Origin: Cupriavidus basilensis OR16
GTDB taxonomy: Bacteria > Pseudomonadota > Gammaproteobacteria > Burkholderiales > Burkholderiaceae
NCBI RefSeq assembly: GCF_000243095.1
Contig: NZ_AHJE01000053.1
Span: 62,001 to 126,000 of the forward strand
DNA: 64,000 nucleotides
Reading direction: 5' to 3'
Both the position numbers and the translations under genes were made by a program. The notes below the pieces were generated by a model. That model was not told where the DNA came from. It made no database searches and was given only the letters and a program-made list of their open reading frames with translations. Shown here one piece after another: positions 43,902 to 52,526 of the stretch (its first letter is position 1; every line of letters starts with the position of its first letter).

Positions 43902-43927
43902 TGCGGAAGAATTCACGCCTTTCCGCA
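43902..43927. promoter_or_regulatory. inverted repeat upstream of maleylacetate reductase remnant
   Basis: TGCGGAA, 12 bases, TTCCGCA between the divergent maleylacetate reductase (43732) and hydrolase (44072) genes. The spacing and size suit a dimeric regulator. The rest of this 339-base spacer holds no gene. Confidence 0.4.
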
Positions 43928-44071
43928 AACCAAGCCTTCCACAAGCGGATGTCGCGCGGTGGCGGATTCGGTGCTAGCTTGCGGGCTGGACTAGCGCACT
44001 TTTCGATTCAATCCCGGTAGCGCAGTCCCTTCCACTATTCCACCCCTTGCGCAAAGCGAATACCGAATACC

Positions 44072-45064
44072 GTGAAACTTCGAACCGCCACGCTCGCCGT
44101 CTCCGCCATACTCTTCGTGGTGCTCCTGGCCTTTGCCGCGGCACTGGCCGCAGGTGGCCCGGCTCGGCCAAAGCCGATGCTGAGCATTAGCGATCCGTTC
44201 AAGGACGTGGATTTCTCCGCGCTTGCGGCCCCCGCCCATTACGCGGCACGCGACGGCGCGCAGCTCGCCTATCGCCGCTACGTCCCTGCCGGCGGCCAGC
44301 CCAGCCGGGGCAGCGTGGTCTTGGTGCATGGCTCCTCAGCCAACAGCCAGAGCATGCATCCGCTTGCGCTGCGCTTCGCGCAGGCCGGCTTCACGGTCTA
44401 TGCGCTGGATATGCGCGGCCACGGGGCCTCGGGCCCGCGTGGCGACATTGCCTACATCGGGCAGCTCGATGACGACCTGGAGGACTTTGTGAGCGCCGTT
44501 CAGCCCGCCGGCCCGAAGACGCTGGTGGGATTTTCATCGGGCGGCGGCTTTGCGCTGCGCGTGGCCGGCGGTGCGCGGCAGGCCATGTTTGACAACTACC
44601 TGTTCATGGCGCCCTATACGAACCGCCGGGCGCCCACTTTCCGCCCCGACGCCGGCGGCTGGGTCTCGGTCGGCGTGCCGCGCGTGATCGCGCTCACGCT
44701 GCTGAACCGGATCGGCATCACCGCCTTCAACCACTTGCCCGTACTGGCCTTTGCCATCAACGACGCGCCGCGCGCCGAATTAACGGCGTCGTATTCCTAT
44801 GCGCTGGCGACGAATTTCCAGCCCGATGAGGACTACCAGCGCAATATTCGCGAGATTCACAAGCCAGCGGCGGTGCTGGCCGGGCAGGACGATGAAGTAT
44901 TTGTCGCCGCAAAGTTCGCACAGGTGTTCGCCGATGCGGGCCGCCCCGATATCCCGGTGACGCTGGTGCCCGATACGGGCCACATCAAGCTCACGCTGTC
45001 ACCGGCCGCCCGCGCGGCAGCGGTGCAGGCCGTGGAGCGGCTGGATGGTTTGGCCGGGAGATGA
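44072..45064 (+). CDS. alpha/beta hydrolase (lysophospholipase-like), membrane-anchored or exported
   Basis: 330 residues from a GTG. A hydrophobic N-terminus (about residues 6-27, LAVSAILFVVLLAFAAALAA) suggests a signal anchor. The hydrolase part has VLVHGSSANSQS (oxyanion), ALDMRGHGASGPRG, the nucleophile elbow GFSSGGG and the catalytic His in DTGHIKL, typical of monoglyceride-lipase/lysophospholipase proteins. No adjacent partner genes are co-directional with it apart from the reductase at 45.7 kb, and the physiological substrate is unknown. Confidence 0.82.
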   Translation: MKLRTATLAVSAILFVVLLAFAAALAAGGPARPKPMLSISDPFKDVDFSALAAPAHYAARDGAQLAYRRYVPAGGQPSRGSVVLVHGSSANSQSMHPLALRFAQAGFTVYALDMRGHGASGPRGDIAYIGQLDDDLEDFVSAVQPAGPKTLVGFSSGGGFALRVAGGARQAMFDNYLFMAPYTNRRAPTFRPDAGGWVSVGVPRVIALTLLNRIGITAFNHLPVLAFAINDAPRAELTASYSYALATNFQPDEDYQRNIREIHKPAAVLAGQDDEVFVAAKFAQVFADAGRPDIPVTLVPDTGHIKLTLSPAARAAAVQAVERLDGLAGR

Positions 45065-45173
45065 CTGGCGCGGCGGCGCCGGGCCGCGAGGCGAAGAATG
45101 CGACTGGCGGCGATGGATTCCAGATTCCATCGCTTGCTCTATGTGAGTTGATAGGGAATCCGCACACCAGGCC

Positions 45174-45224
45174 GATTCCGTTCAAGTGATCGATCAGGAT
45201 GTTGGTGTCGAAGAGCGCGTTCAC
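45174..45224 (-). pseudogene. vapC: VapC (PIN-domain toxin) N-terminal stub
   Basis: A GTG at 45224 overlaps the antitoxin stop. It starts NALFDTNILIDHLNG, the PIN-domain opening with the first catalytic aspartate (DTN). After about 17 residues the family resemblance ends and the frame reads unrelated, serine- and proline-rich sequence. The remaining three acidic residues are missing, so no nuclease is made. Confidence 0.7.
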
Positions 45225-45439
45225 CACTCCTCCCGCAGCTTTTCCTGATACGCAAGGCCATCCACCTTGCGGTTCTTCCAAAGCCCGAAGGTGTCAGAGG
45301 CCAGGCCAGGCTTGCGCTGCGCGATGTACGCTTGAATTGCCTCGCGGATAACTACCGCCCGAGGGCGCTGTTCTGCCTCGACAATGGCTGTCAGCTCTTG
45401 AAGCTGCTCCTCCGTGAGGTCGACCAGGATGCGACTCAT
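45221..45439 (-). CDS. vapB: VapB-like ribbon-helix-helix antitoxin
   Basis: 72 residues from the ATG at 45439. The N-terminal strand SRILVDLTEEQLQELTAIVE and helix PRAVVIREAIQAYI form the ribbon-helix-helix DNA-binding fold of CopG/Arc-type antitoxins; the tail FGLWKNRKVDGLAYQEKLRE would wrap the toxin. The classic overlap with the toxin start is kept although the toxin is a stub. The gene is divergent from the nitrite/sulfite reductase. Confidence 0.8.
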   Translation of the reverse strand: MSRILVDLTEEQLQELTAIVEAEQRPRAVVIREAIQAYIAQRKPGLASDTFGLWKNRKVDGLAYQEKLREEW

Positions 45440-45678
45440 GATGGACTTAAAAATGATTTGTGATATGCGCACCGTATATCACCACATTCTTAATGGCAAG
45501 GGACCCACCCGTTGCGGCGTGCCTGTTGGCGCCCGGCGAGGCATCTGCTCCGGCCCGAACAGGCACCATCTGCTCCTGTTCGGCGCGCGCAAGGGGCGCT
45601 AGCCTCATGGCTACCCACAAGCCCCTCGCCGGCGGGCTAGCGTTCCCCTTCCCCGCACGGCACACCTGGAAGTGCTCC

Positions 45679-47418
45679 ATGTATGTGTATGACACCGTCG
45701 ACCAGCAACTGGTCGACCAGCGCGTAGCGCAGTTCAGCGGCCAGACCGAACGGTTTCTCACCGGCCAGCTCACCGAGGACGAGTTCCGCGTGCTGCGGTT
45801 GCAGAACGGCCTCTATATCCAGCGGCATGCGCCCATGCTGCGCGTGGCGATTCCCTACGGCATGCTGGTGTCGCGGCAACTGCGCAAGCTGGCCGAGATA
45901 GCGCGGCGCTGGGACCGCGGCTACGGGCACTTCAGCACGCGGCAGAACATGCAGTTCAACTGGCCGCGCCTGGAAGACGCCCCCGCCATCCTGGCGGAAC
46001 TGGCGACCGTGCAGATGCACGCCATCCAGACCAGCGGCAATTGCATCCGCAACACCACCACCGACCACTTCGCCGGGCTGGCGCCGGATGAGATCGTGAA
46101 CCCGCTGGTGTGGTGCGAGATCATCCGCCAGTGGTCGATGCTGCATCCGGAGTTTGCCTTCCTGCCGCGCAAGTTCAAGATCGCGGTGAGCGGCGCCACC
46201 ACGGACCGCGCGGCGGTGGGCGTGCACGATATCGGCCTGCAGGCCGTGGAGCGCGATGGCGAGCTTGGCTTCCGGGTGTGGGTGGGCGGCGGCATGGGCC
46301 GCACCCCCATGGTCGGCAAGCTGATCAACGCCTTTGTGCACTGGTCCGACCTGCTCACCTACCTGCAGGCCACGCTGCGGGTCTACAACCTGCACGGGCG
46401 GCGCGACAACAAGTACAAGGCGCGCATCAAGATCCTGGTCAAGGACCTGACGCCGGGCGTGTTCGCGCAGCAGGTGGACGAGCAATGGCAGCGGATCCGC
46501 GGCGGCCCGGACACGGTCAGCGCGGACTTCGTCAGAGGCGTGGCGAGCCGCTTCACCATGCCGGACCATGATCCCGCGGCGGCGCACGAGGCCGGCCCCG
46601 ACCCCAAGCTGGCGGCGGCGCATCCGCGCTTTGCCCGCTGGCTGCGCAGCAACGTGCATGCGCATCGCGTGCCCGGCTACGCCGCCGTGACCGTCTCGCT
46701 GAAGGCCACCGGCATGCCGCCTGGCGACATCACCGCCGACCAGATGGATGCGGTGGCGGACCTGGCGGAGCGCTTCGGCTTTGGCGAGCTGCGCGTCTCG
46801 CACGAGCAGAACCTGATCCTGGCCGATGTGCGCCGCGGCGCGCTGTTCGCGCTCTGGCAGGCGCTGGAAGCGCTGAACCTGGCCACGGCGAACATCGGCC
46901 TGCTCACCAACATCATTGCCTGCCCGGGCGGGGATTTCTGCTCGCTGGCCAACGCGGTGTCGATCCCGCTGGCCGAGGCCATCCAGCGCCGCTTCGACGA
47001 CCTGGACTACCTGTTCGAGATTGGCGAGCTGGACCTGAACATCTCCGGTTGCATCAACTCCTGCGGGCACCACCACGTTGGCCATATCGGCATCCTTGGC
47101 GTGGACAAGGCCGGCGAGGCGTGGTACCAGGTGACCATCGGCGGGCGCCAAAACGGCGCGGCCGGCCACGCCCTGCTGGACCAGCACAAGGGCGGCGGCG
47201 CAGCGATCGGCCGCATCATCGGCCCGTCGTTCGCGCGCGATGAAATCCCCGATGTGGTGGCGCTGCTGATCGATACCTACCTGTCCCTGCGCGACAGCGA
47301 GGCAGAGCGGTTTATCGACGTGGTCGAGCGGGTTGGCCTGGAGCCCTTCAAGCAGGCGGTCTACCAGGACCCGAGGATCGTCGCGCGGCGCCAGCAAGCG
47401 GAGCAAGCCCGTGTCTGA
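45679..47418 (+). CDS. cysI: nitrite/sulfite reductase (siroheme) CysI-like
   Basis: Assimilatory sulfite reductase haemoprotein of 579 residues. The 4Fe-4S/siroheme cysteines appear as IACPGGDFC near residue 415 and GCINSCGHHHVG near residue 460. FSTRQNMQFNWPRLEDAPAIL and TSGNCIRNTTTDHFAG line the siroheme pocket. I use the ATG at 45679 (GGAAG upstream); the frame is open for another 73 codons. Overlaps the start of the DUF934 gene by eight bases, the usual pair in beta-proteobacteria. Supplies sulfide for cysteine; ferredoxin or a flavoprotein would donate electrons. Confidence 0.92.
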   Translation: MYVYDTVDQQLVDQRVAQFSGQTERFLTGQLTEDEFRVLRLQNGLYIQRHAPMLRVAIPYGMLVSRQLRKLAEIARRWDRGYGHFSTRQNMQFNWPRLEDAPAILAELATVQMHAIQTSGNCIRNTTTDHFAGLAPDEIVNPLVWCEIIRQWSMLHPEFAFLPRKFKIAVSGATTDRAAVGVHDIGLQAVERDGELGFRVWVGGGMGRTPMVGKLINAFVHWSDLLTYLQATLRVYNLHGRRDNKYKARIKILVKDLTPGVFAQQVDEQWQRIRGGPDTVSADFVRGVASRFTMPDHDPAAAHEAGPDPKLAAAHPRFARWLRSNVHAHRVPGYAAVTVSLKATGMPPGDITADQMDAVADLAERFGFGELRVSHEQNLILADVRRGALFALWQALEALNLATANIGLLTNIIACPGGDFCSLANAVSIPLAEAIQRRFDDLDYLFEIGELDLNISGCINSCGHHHVGHIGILGVDKAGEAWYQVTIGGRQNGAAGHALLDQHKGGGAAIGRIIGPSFARDEIPDVVALLIDTYLSLRDSEAERFIDVVERVGLEPFKQAVYQDPRIVARRQQAEQARV

Positions 47419-47992
47419 TCACCAATCCAAGGCACCGCTGAACAATGTGATTCGCAACGGGCAGCTTGAAGCAGACATCTGGCGCGCCTTCGTGCCGCAC
47501 GAGAATGCGCCTGTCTCGGCCACGCAAGCGCTGCCGCCAGACGAGAACGGCTGGCTGGTCACCCTTGGCACGTGGCGGGCGGCACGGGACGCGCTACGCC
47601 TGCGCCGCCACCCGGTGGCCGTGTACCTGGGCCCGGATGCGGACCCCGAAGGCCTGCTTGAAGCGGGCGCGGCCACCATCGATGCCACCGGCATCGCGCA
47701 CCTGGCGATCGACTTCCCGGTCTATACGGACGGGCGCGGCTACTCGCTGGCGCAGATGCTGCGCACGCAGTATGGCTGGGACGGCGAGCTGCGCGCGGTG
47801 GGCGACGTGATGATCGATACCGTGCACTACATGGCGCGTTGCGGCTTTGACGCCTTCGCCGTCAAGCCGAGCCACGACCCGCAGGCTGCGCTTGCGGCGC
47901 TGGGCACGTTCACGGTGCATTACCAGAGGACGTACCCGGCGGCGGCGGCGGCGCCGGCTATTTCGGCAACCAGCCATCCAGCAGTGCGTTGA
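47411..47992 (+). CDS. DUF934 protein, partner of sulfite reductase
   Basis: 193 residues from a GTG that overlaps the reductase stop. The core FPVYTDGRGYSLAQMLRTQYGWDGELR is the DUF934 signature. The family is found almost only downstream of CysI and is thought to assist sulfite reductase, although its biochemistry is not settled. The C-terminus (residues about 178-193) is alanine-rich and overlaps the opposite-strand hydrolase gene by 35 bases. Confidence 0.88.
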   Translation: MSDHQSKAPLNNVIRNGQLEADIWRAFVPHENAPVSATQALPPDENGWLVTLGTWRAARDALRLRRHPVAVYLGPDADPEGLLEAGAATIDATGIAHLAIDFPVYTDGRGYSLAQMLRTQYGWDGELRAVGDVMIDTVHYMARCGFDAFAVKPSHDPQAALAALGTFTVHYQRTYPAAAAAPAISATSHPAVR

Positions 47993-48818
47993 CTGGCGCG
48001 TGCGCTTCGTACTGGACCCAGTGGCCCGCGTTGGTAATGACACGGCCTTCGCGGCGCGGGTTGCCCTGGGTCATGGCCGCGATGGCCGGGACGGGATCCG
48101 CCGTCACGTCGTGCTCGCCCCAGGCCAGCAGCACCTCGCCGCCGAAGCGGTCCAGCGCGTCGCGCAGGTCGCCCGAGCGGGAGATGTTCTTGCTGCGAAA
48201 GCGCGTGAGGCGGCATGACTCGGTGTGCGCGTACATTGCCATGGCATCGACCTTGGCCGCATCGGCAATCATGAACGCCTCCAGGTTGTAGCGCATCGCC
48301 CCCGCCAGGGCCTCGGCGTCGCGCGCCTGGCGCCAGTCCAGCAGCGCGCGCTGCTGGCGGCGGATGCCGCCATGGCCGCCGGAGCCCAGCAGCGCCAGCC
48401 GGCTCGCGGTGCCCAGCGATGCGGCCACGTTGGCCGCCACCAGCCCGCCGAAGGAGAAGCCAGCCAGGCTGACCGCCCCGTCGCAGCCGGGCAACTGCCT
48501 GATGCCCTTGACGAGCGTGCCGGTCATCACGGAAAGATCGCTGGCGATATCGTCCGACTCGCCAAACCCCGGCATGTCCGGCGCCCACACCGCGCGGTGC
48601 GCGGCCAGCACTTCGATATTGCGCACCCAGTGCAGCCAGCTGCCATGCCCGCCATGCAACAGGACCACGGGTTGGCCCTCGCCAAAGCGGCGCCACACCA
48701 CGCGGCAGCCGTCGACATCGGTGACGATCCGTTCCGCCCGATGTGCCAGGGCGGCCGCCTGCGCTTCGGGTGGGGCTGTGGTGACAGGGGCCTTGCTGTT
48801 TATCCGGGTCATTGGCAT
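47958..48818 (-). CDS. alpha/beta hydrolase (MhpC-like)
   Basis: 286 residues. VVLLHGGHGSWLHWVRN oxyanion loop, MPGFGESDD, nucleophile elbow LAGFSFGG (Ser about 145), LAWGEHDV with the acid residue and NAGHW with the catalytic His. Resembles C-C-bond hydrolases of meta-cleavage pathways and related esterases. It is on the minus strand ahead of nothing obvious, downstream of the mandelate-type remnants, and its 3' end overlaps the DUF934 gene tail to tail. Confidence 0.85.
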   Translation of the reverse strand: MPMTRINSKAPVTTAPPEAQAAALAHRAERIVTDVDGCRVVWRRFGEGQPVVLLHGGHGSWLHWVRNIEVLAAHRAVWAPDMPGFGESDDIASDLSVMTGTLVKGIRQLPGCDGAVSLAGFSFGGLVAANVAASLGTASRLALLGSGGHGGIRRQQRALLDWRQARDAEALAGAMRYNLEAFMIADAAKVDAMAMYAHTESCRLTRFRSKNISRSGDLRDALDRFGGEVLLAWGEHDVTADPVPAIAAMTQGNPRREGRVITNAGHWVQYEAHAPVNALLDGWLPK

Positions 48819-48907
48819 GGGCGCGCGCCGCCTGGCCTCCGGGCGCGGCTATCTGCCTTGGCGCACCTGGGGATGCCGGCCGCGCGCAAGACGGTTCCGA
48901 TCCCGGA

Positions 48908-49893
48908 TCATAGCGAATTCCGGATGTACCGTCCCTGGCCAAGCGAGACGACGTCCGGACAACCAAGCAGGGCCAGGGTCCGGTCGATGTCGGCCACGAA
49001 CATGGCCAGCACTTCGTCCACGCCGGCCTCGCCACGCGCGGCAAGGCCGTAGAGCAAGGGCCTGCCGAGCATGACGGCGTGTGCCCCTAGCGCCAGCGCC
49101 TTGACGACATCCCTGCCGTTGCGAAAGCCGCTGTCAACCAGCGTCTGCGCGCCGCCGACGGCCGCCACCACCTCGGGCAAGACGGAGACCGGCGCCGCAA
49201 GATCCGCGAGTTGCCGCCCGCCATGATTCGACACGATGACGCCGTCCGCGCCGAGTGCGACGCAGCGCGCGGCGTCGCGGGCATTCAGGATGCCCTTGAC
49301 GTATAGCTTGCGCGGCCACATGTCGCGCAACGCGGCAAGATCGTCCCAGGAGAAGCTGGCGTCCATGCGGCGCTGGAGCAATGCAGCCTGGGCATCGGCA
49401 CCAGCACCGGCACCGGCACCGCCATCCACGTTAGGCAGCGTCGGCAAGCCATGGCGGCATTGCCGGATCGTCCACGCGGGATGCAACGCCGCATCCGCCA
49501 CGATGCGCGGCGTCAGGCGGTACGGCACCGCGAAGCCGTTGCGCAGGTCGCGCTCGCGCCGTCCGTTCACGGTCACGTCCGTGGTCAGCACCAGGGCCTC
49601 ATAGCCGGCGGACAACGCGCCCCCTGACCAGCGCGCGGGCGTGCTCGCGCTGCACCACATAGAGCTGGAACCACAGCCTGCCGCCGGCACGTCGCGCCAC
49701 CTCCGCCAGCGCCACGTTGGACGCGGTGGACAGCGTGAACGGAATGCCGGCGCGCGCGGCGGCGCGCCGGATCCAGCAACAGGGCATCGAGCGCATCGCG
49801 ATTGCGCCGGATCCCGGACTCGTCATCCGCGCCGCCTTCGATGTAGTCGAACACGATGCGGGGCAGCCGGCGTTGCGCCAGGCGCCGGTACGC
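48908..49893 (-). pseudogene. FMN-dependent alpha-hydroxyacid dehydrogenase remnant (mandelate/lactate type)
   Basis: Three pieces in three frames. Piece 1 has RRLAQRRLPRIVFDYIEGGA (N-terminal FMN-binding region), piece 2 IPFTLSTASNVALAEVARR and FQLYVVQREHARALVRG, piece 3 is the longest with YEALVLTTDVTVNGRRERDL, VSNHGGRQL (catalytic His-Gly-Gly-Arg) and the FMN-phosphate region DSGFRNGRDVVKALALGA. Part of the segment between pieces 1 and 2 is missing. The neighbouring benzoylformate decarboxylase suggests it was the mandelate dehydrogenase of the pathway (MdlB-like). No start codon remains. Confidence 0.85.
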
Positions 49894-51263
49894 AGGACCG
49901 CGTCGCCGCTGGCCGGCCTACGCGCCAGCTTCGGGATATGCCCCTTGACCGCAAGCAGCGCTACCAGCACGGCGGCCATCGCCGCGCCAAGCATGCCGAG
50001 GTAGGACGACGCGCCGCCCGCGGTGATCACCGCCGCGCCCGCGAAGGCGCTGAGAATGGCCCCGAGGCGGCCAAAGGCCAGCGCCGATGCCGTGCCCGTG
50101 GCCCGCACTGCCGTGGGGTACACGAAGGCACACAGCGCGTACATGGTCGACTGGACCGCATTGACGAACATGCCGTGCACGCCCAGGCCAAAGATCAGCA
50201 ACCCCGTGCTGTGGCGCACGTCCACGCCTTGCAGCAGCAGCGCGCTGGCCGCCCCGCCGGCGCAACAGATCGCCAGCGGCCAGCGCGAGCCGAAGCGCGC
50301 GATGGCCACCGCGCAGCACAGCGCGCCAATAACGCCGCCGAGGTTGTAGGCGGTCAGGCCGGAGCCCGCGACCGCCACGTTCAAGCCCTCCGACGCCAGC
50401 ATGGTCGGCAGCCAGCTAAAGGCGCTGTAGACGGCCAGCAGGCACATGAAGAACGCGCACCAGATTGCCAGCGTGTCGCGCGCCTGCCCGGGCGCGAACA
50501 GCGCGCCGAAGCCCTTGCGGCTCTGTGCGCCGCGCTCGGCCAGGTCGGTGAAGACCGCATCCGCCGGCAGCGGCCTGGACATGCGGCCGAGCAACCGGCG
50601 CAATTCATCCCAGCGGGCCGGACAGCGCACCAGGAAGCGCGGCGACTCGGGCAGGACCAGCATCAGCAGCACGCCCAGGCCCAGCGGCAGGGCGCCGCCG
50701 ATAAAGAACAAGCCGCGCCAGCCATAGGCCGGCAGGACCACGCTCGCAAACAGGCCGGCCAGCATGCCGCCAAGCGGCACGCAGACGATGGTGGCCGTCA
50801 CCGCCAGCGTGCGGCAACGTGCCGGGGTGAATTCCGCCGTCATGGTGGTGGAGCTTGGCAGTGCGCCGCCGATGCCGAGGCCGGCGATCAGGCGCAGCAC
50901 GGCGATCGTCGTCGTGTCCGGGGCGAAGCCGATGGCGCAGGTGGCCGCGCCGAACAGGAAGACGCTGCCGATCACGGCCCACCTGCGGCCGAAGCGATCC
51001 GCAAACAGGCCCGCGCACGCGCTGCCGATGCCCATGCCCACCAGCCCGGCCGCCACCGCTGGCGCGAAGGCGCTGCGGGTGATGCCCCATTCCTTGATCA
51101 GCACGGGAATCGCGAAGCCGATCAACTGGCCATCGAAGCCGTCCATCACGATGGACAACGCCGCCAGCATCACGACGATCTTCTGCATGGTCGTGTACGG
51201 GCCGTCGTCGAGCGCGCTACCCACGTCAACCGGCGCGCCGGCTTGTAGCCGGTTCGCGCTCAT
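49599..51263 (-). CDS. MFS transporter (AAHS-type), C-terminus fused to dehydrogenase remnant
   Basis: Aromatic-acid:H+ symporter-like major facilitator. Residues 1 to about 455 contain the 12 hydrophobic segments, with the DRFGRR loop motif after helix 2 and GDFDGQ-like start IVMDGFDGQLIGFAIPV typical of aromatic-acid porters. After HIPKLARRP (about 49895) the frame continues without a stop into the hydroxyacid dehydrogenase remnant, adding about 99 unrelated residues. The natural C-terminal tail and the start of the next gene were probably lost in one deletion. Likely imports mandelate or a similar acid. Its ATG overlaps a 37-codon gene. Confidence 0.85.
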   Translation of the reverse strand: MSANRLQAGAPVDVGSALDDGPYTTMQKIVVMLAALSIVMDGFDGQLIGFAIPVLIKEWGITRSAFAPAVAAGLVGMGIGSACAGLFADRFGRRWAVIGSVFLFGAATCAIGFAPDTTTIAVLRLIAGLGIGGALPSSTTMTAEFTPARCRTLAVTATIVCVPLGGMLAGLFASVVLPAYGWRGLFFIGGALPLGLGVLLMLVLPESPRFLVRCPARWDELRRLLGRMSRPLPADAVFTDLAERGAQSRKGFGALFAPGQARDTLAIWCAFFMCLLAVYSAFSWLPTMLASEGLNVAVAGSGLTAYNLGGVIGALCCAVAIARFGSRWPLAICCAGGAASALLLQGVDVRHSTGLLIFGLGVHGMFVNAVQSTMYALCAFVYPTAVRATGTASALAFGRLGAILSAFAGAAVITAGGASSYLGMLGAAMAAVLVALLAVKGHIPKLARRPASGDAVLRTGAWRNAGCPASCSTTSKAARMTSPGSGAIAMRSMPCCWIRRAAARAGIPFTLSTASNVALAEVARRAGGRLWFQLYVVQREHARALVRGRVVRRL

Positions 51264-51373
51264 GCTGGCGCTCCATGGCGATGCGCGCCGGCCCGGATCG
51301 TGGCAAGACGGCGCTTGCGCCGCGCGATGGAAATGCGGCGCGCGGCAATGGCGCGGAATAGATAGTTATTCAT
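51260..51373 (-). CDS. 37-residue basic small protein overlapping MFS start
   Basis: The ATG at 51373 has a strong GGAGACACGC upstream. The product starts MNNYLFRAIAARRISIARRK and is strongly basic with an amphipathic character. Its stop TGA overlaps the ATG of the transporter (ATGA), as in translationally coupled genes. It could be a leader peptide that couples translation of the transporter or an accessory small protein. No homologue is recognised. Confidence 0.45.
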   Translation of the reverse strand: MNNYLFRAIAARRISIARRKRRLATIRAGAHRHGAPA

Positions 51374-51423
51374 GCGTGTCTCCTGTCGATGGGCGCTTTG
51401 GCCGGGGCCAGCGCTTTTATGTA

Positions 51424-51472
51424 TTGCGTCTTGCGTCTTGCGTCTTGCGTACTGCGTATTGCACCTTACGTC
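51424..51472. repeat. heptanucleotide tandem repeat TTGCGTC
   Basis: Seven copies of a seven-base unit, three perfect TTGCGTC (51424-51444) then TTGCGTA, CTGCGTA, TTGCACC, TTACGTC. It sits in the spacer between the ketopantoate-reductase-like gene and the small gene at 51373 (minus strand). Confidence 0.85.
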
Positions 51473-51495
51473 TTGTGGCCACGACGGGCCGGAAC

Positions 51496-52455
51496 TCAGT
51501 GCTGCCGGAGCGGACTGGCGCCCTGTCCGCCGCTTGCCGCCCGGGCTTCGATCAGCCGGACGAGTTGCAGCAGGCTCTCGGTGCACGGCACCGGCACCCC
51601 GTGGCGCCGCGCCGCAGCCACCACGGCGCCGTTGATCGCATCGATCTCGGTGCGCCGGGCGGCAAGGATGTCCTGCAGCATGGAAGGCTTGTGGCCGATG
51701 TGGTGGCCGATGGCGTGCAGCACGTTGGCGCCGACCTTGTCCGCGTCGACCGCCACGCCATGACTCCTGGCCACGGCCAGCACCTCGGCCACCACGGAGA
51801 AAGCTAGCGCCGGGCCATCCGGGATGTTGCCCAACTGGTCCACGGTGCTGCCGGTGACCGCGCACAGGGGGTTCAGCGCGGCGTTGAATGCCACCTTTTC
51901 CCAGATCGCGGCCCACACATCCGCGTCGGCGCGGCAGTGCAGCCCGGCGCGCTCCAGCGCCGTGACCGTCCCCGCCACGGCGGGCCGGTCCACGCCATCG
52001 GCGCTCATCATCCGCACCACGCCCTCGCCGTGCGAATGCACGTGCCCGGGGCCAGCCAGGTCGGCCGGCCATGTGGTGACGCCGATCAGGAGCCGCTGCG
52101 CCGGCACGAACTCGCTGATCGCATCGACGCTGCCCAGGCCGTTCTGCAACGTCAGCACAATGGTGTCCGGCCCCAGCAGATGGCGCACGCCTGCCATCGC
52201 GGCGCCGGTGTGCATGGATTTGGTGAAGACGATCAGCAGATCGGGGATGGCGTCCGCCTGTTCCGGGCGCAGCGCCCGCATGCCGTGGACCCGCCGGTCC
52301 GTCTCATCGGTCTGCAGGCGCAAGCCAGACCGGCGGATCGCGTCGAGATGCGCGTCGTTGATATCGAGCAAGGTGACGGCATGGCCCGCTTCGGCAAGGC
52401 GTCCGCCGAACAGCGAGCCCATGGCCCCGGCCCCGAGAATTGCGATCTTGATCAT
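51496..52455 (-). CDS. ketopantoate reductase (PanE/ApbA)-family protein
   Basis: 319 residues from the ATG at 52455 with the Rossmann motif AILGAGAMGSLFGGRLAEAG, the LQNGLG segment and catalytic-lysine region AAIWEKVAFNAALNPL. The family reduces 2-oxoacids such as ketopantoate; here the mandelate-type neighbours suggest another 2-oxoacid. It lies between the aldehyde dehydrogenase and transporter genes, in the same direction. Not likely the housekeeping PanE. Confidence 0.88.
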   Translation of the reverse strand: MIKIAILGAGAMGSLFGGRLAEAGHAVTLLDINDAHLDAIRRSGLRLQTDETDRRVHGMRALRPEQADAIPDLLIVFTKSMHTGAAMAGVRHLLGPDTIVLTLQNGLGSVDAISEFVPAQRLLIGVTTWPADLAGPGHVHSHGEGVVRMMSADGVDRPAVAGTVTALERAGLHCRADADVWAAIWEKVAFNAALNPLCAVTGSTVDQLGNIPDGPALAFSVVAEVLAVARSHGVAVDADKVGANVLHAIGHHIGHKPSMLQDILAARRTEIDAINGAVVAAARRHGVPVPCTESLLQLVRLIEARAASGGQGASPLRQH

Positions 52456-52526
52456 AGGCCTCGCCGCGATCCGGCGCTGGTTGGATGGAGTTGTCTGGGC
52501 GTGGCGGCAACCCGGCCGCCTGCGGC

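Noticed and set aside
46110-46571. Alternative plus-strand frame inside the sulfite reductase gene
   Set aside because: A shadow of the correct frame, which carries the siroheme and cluster cysteines.
49641-51248. 535-codon plus-strand frame opposite the MFS gene
   Set aside because: Antisense shadow; the minus strand has 12 clear hydrophobic segments and the DRFGRR motif.
51424-51472. Possible CRISPR-like array
   Set aside because: Units are seven bases with no spacers; this is a simple tandem repeat.
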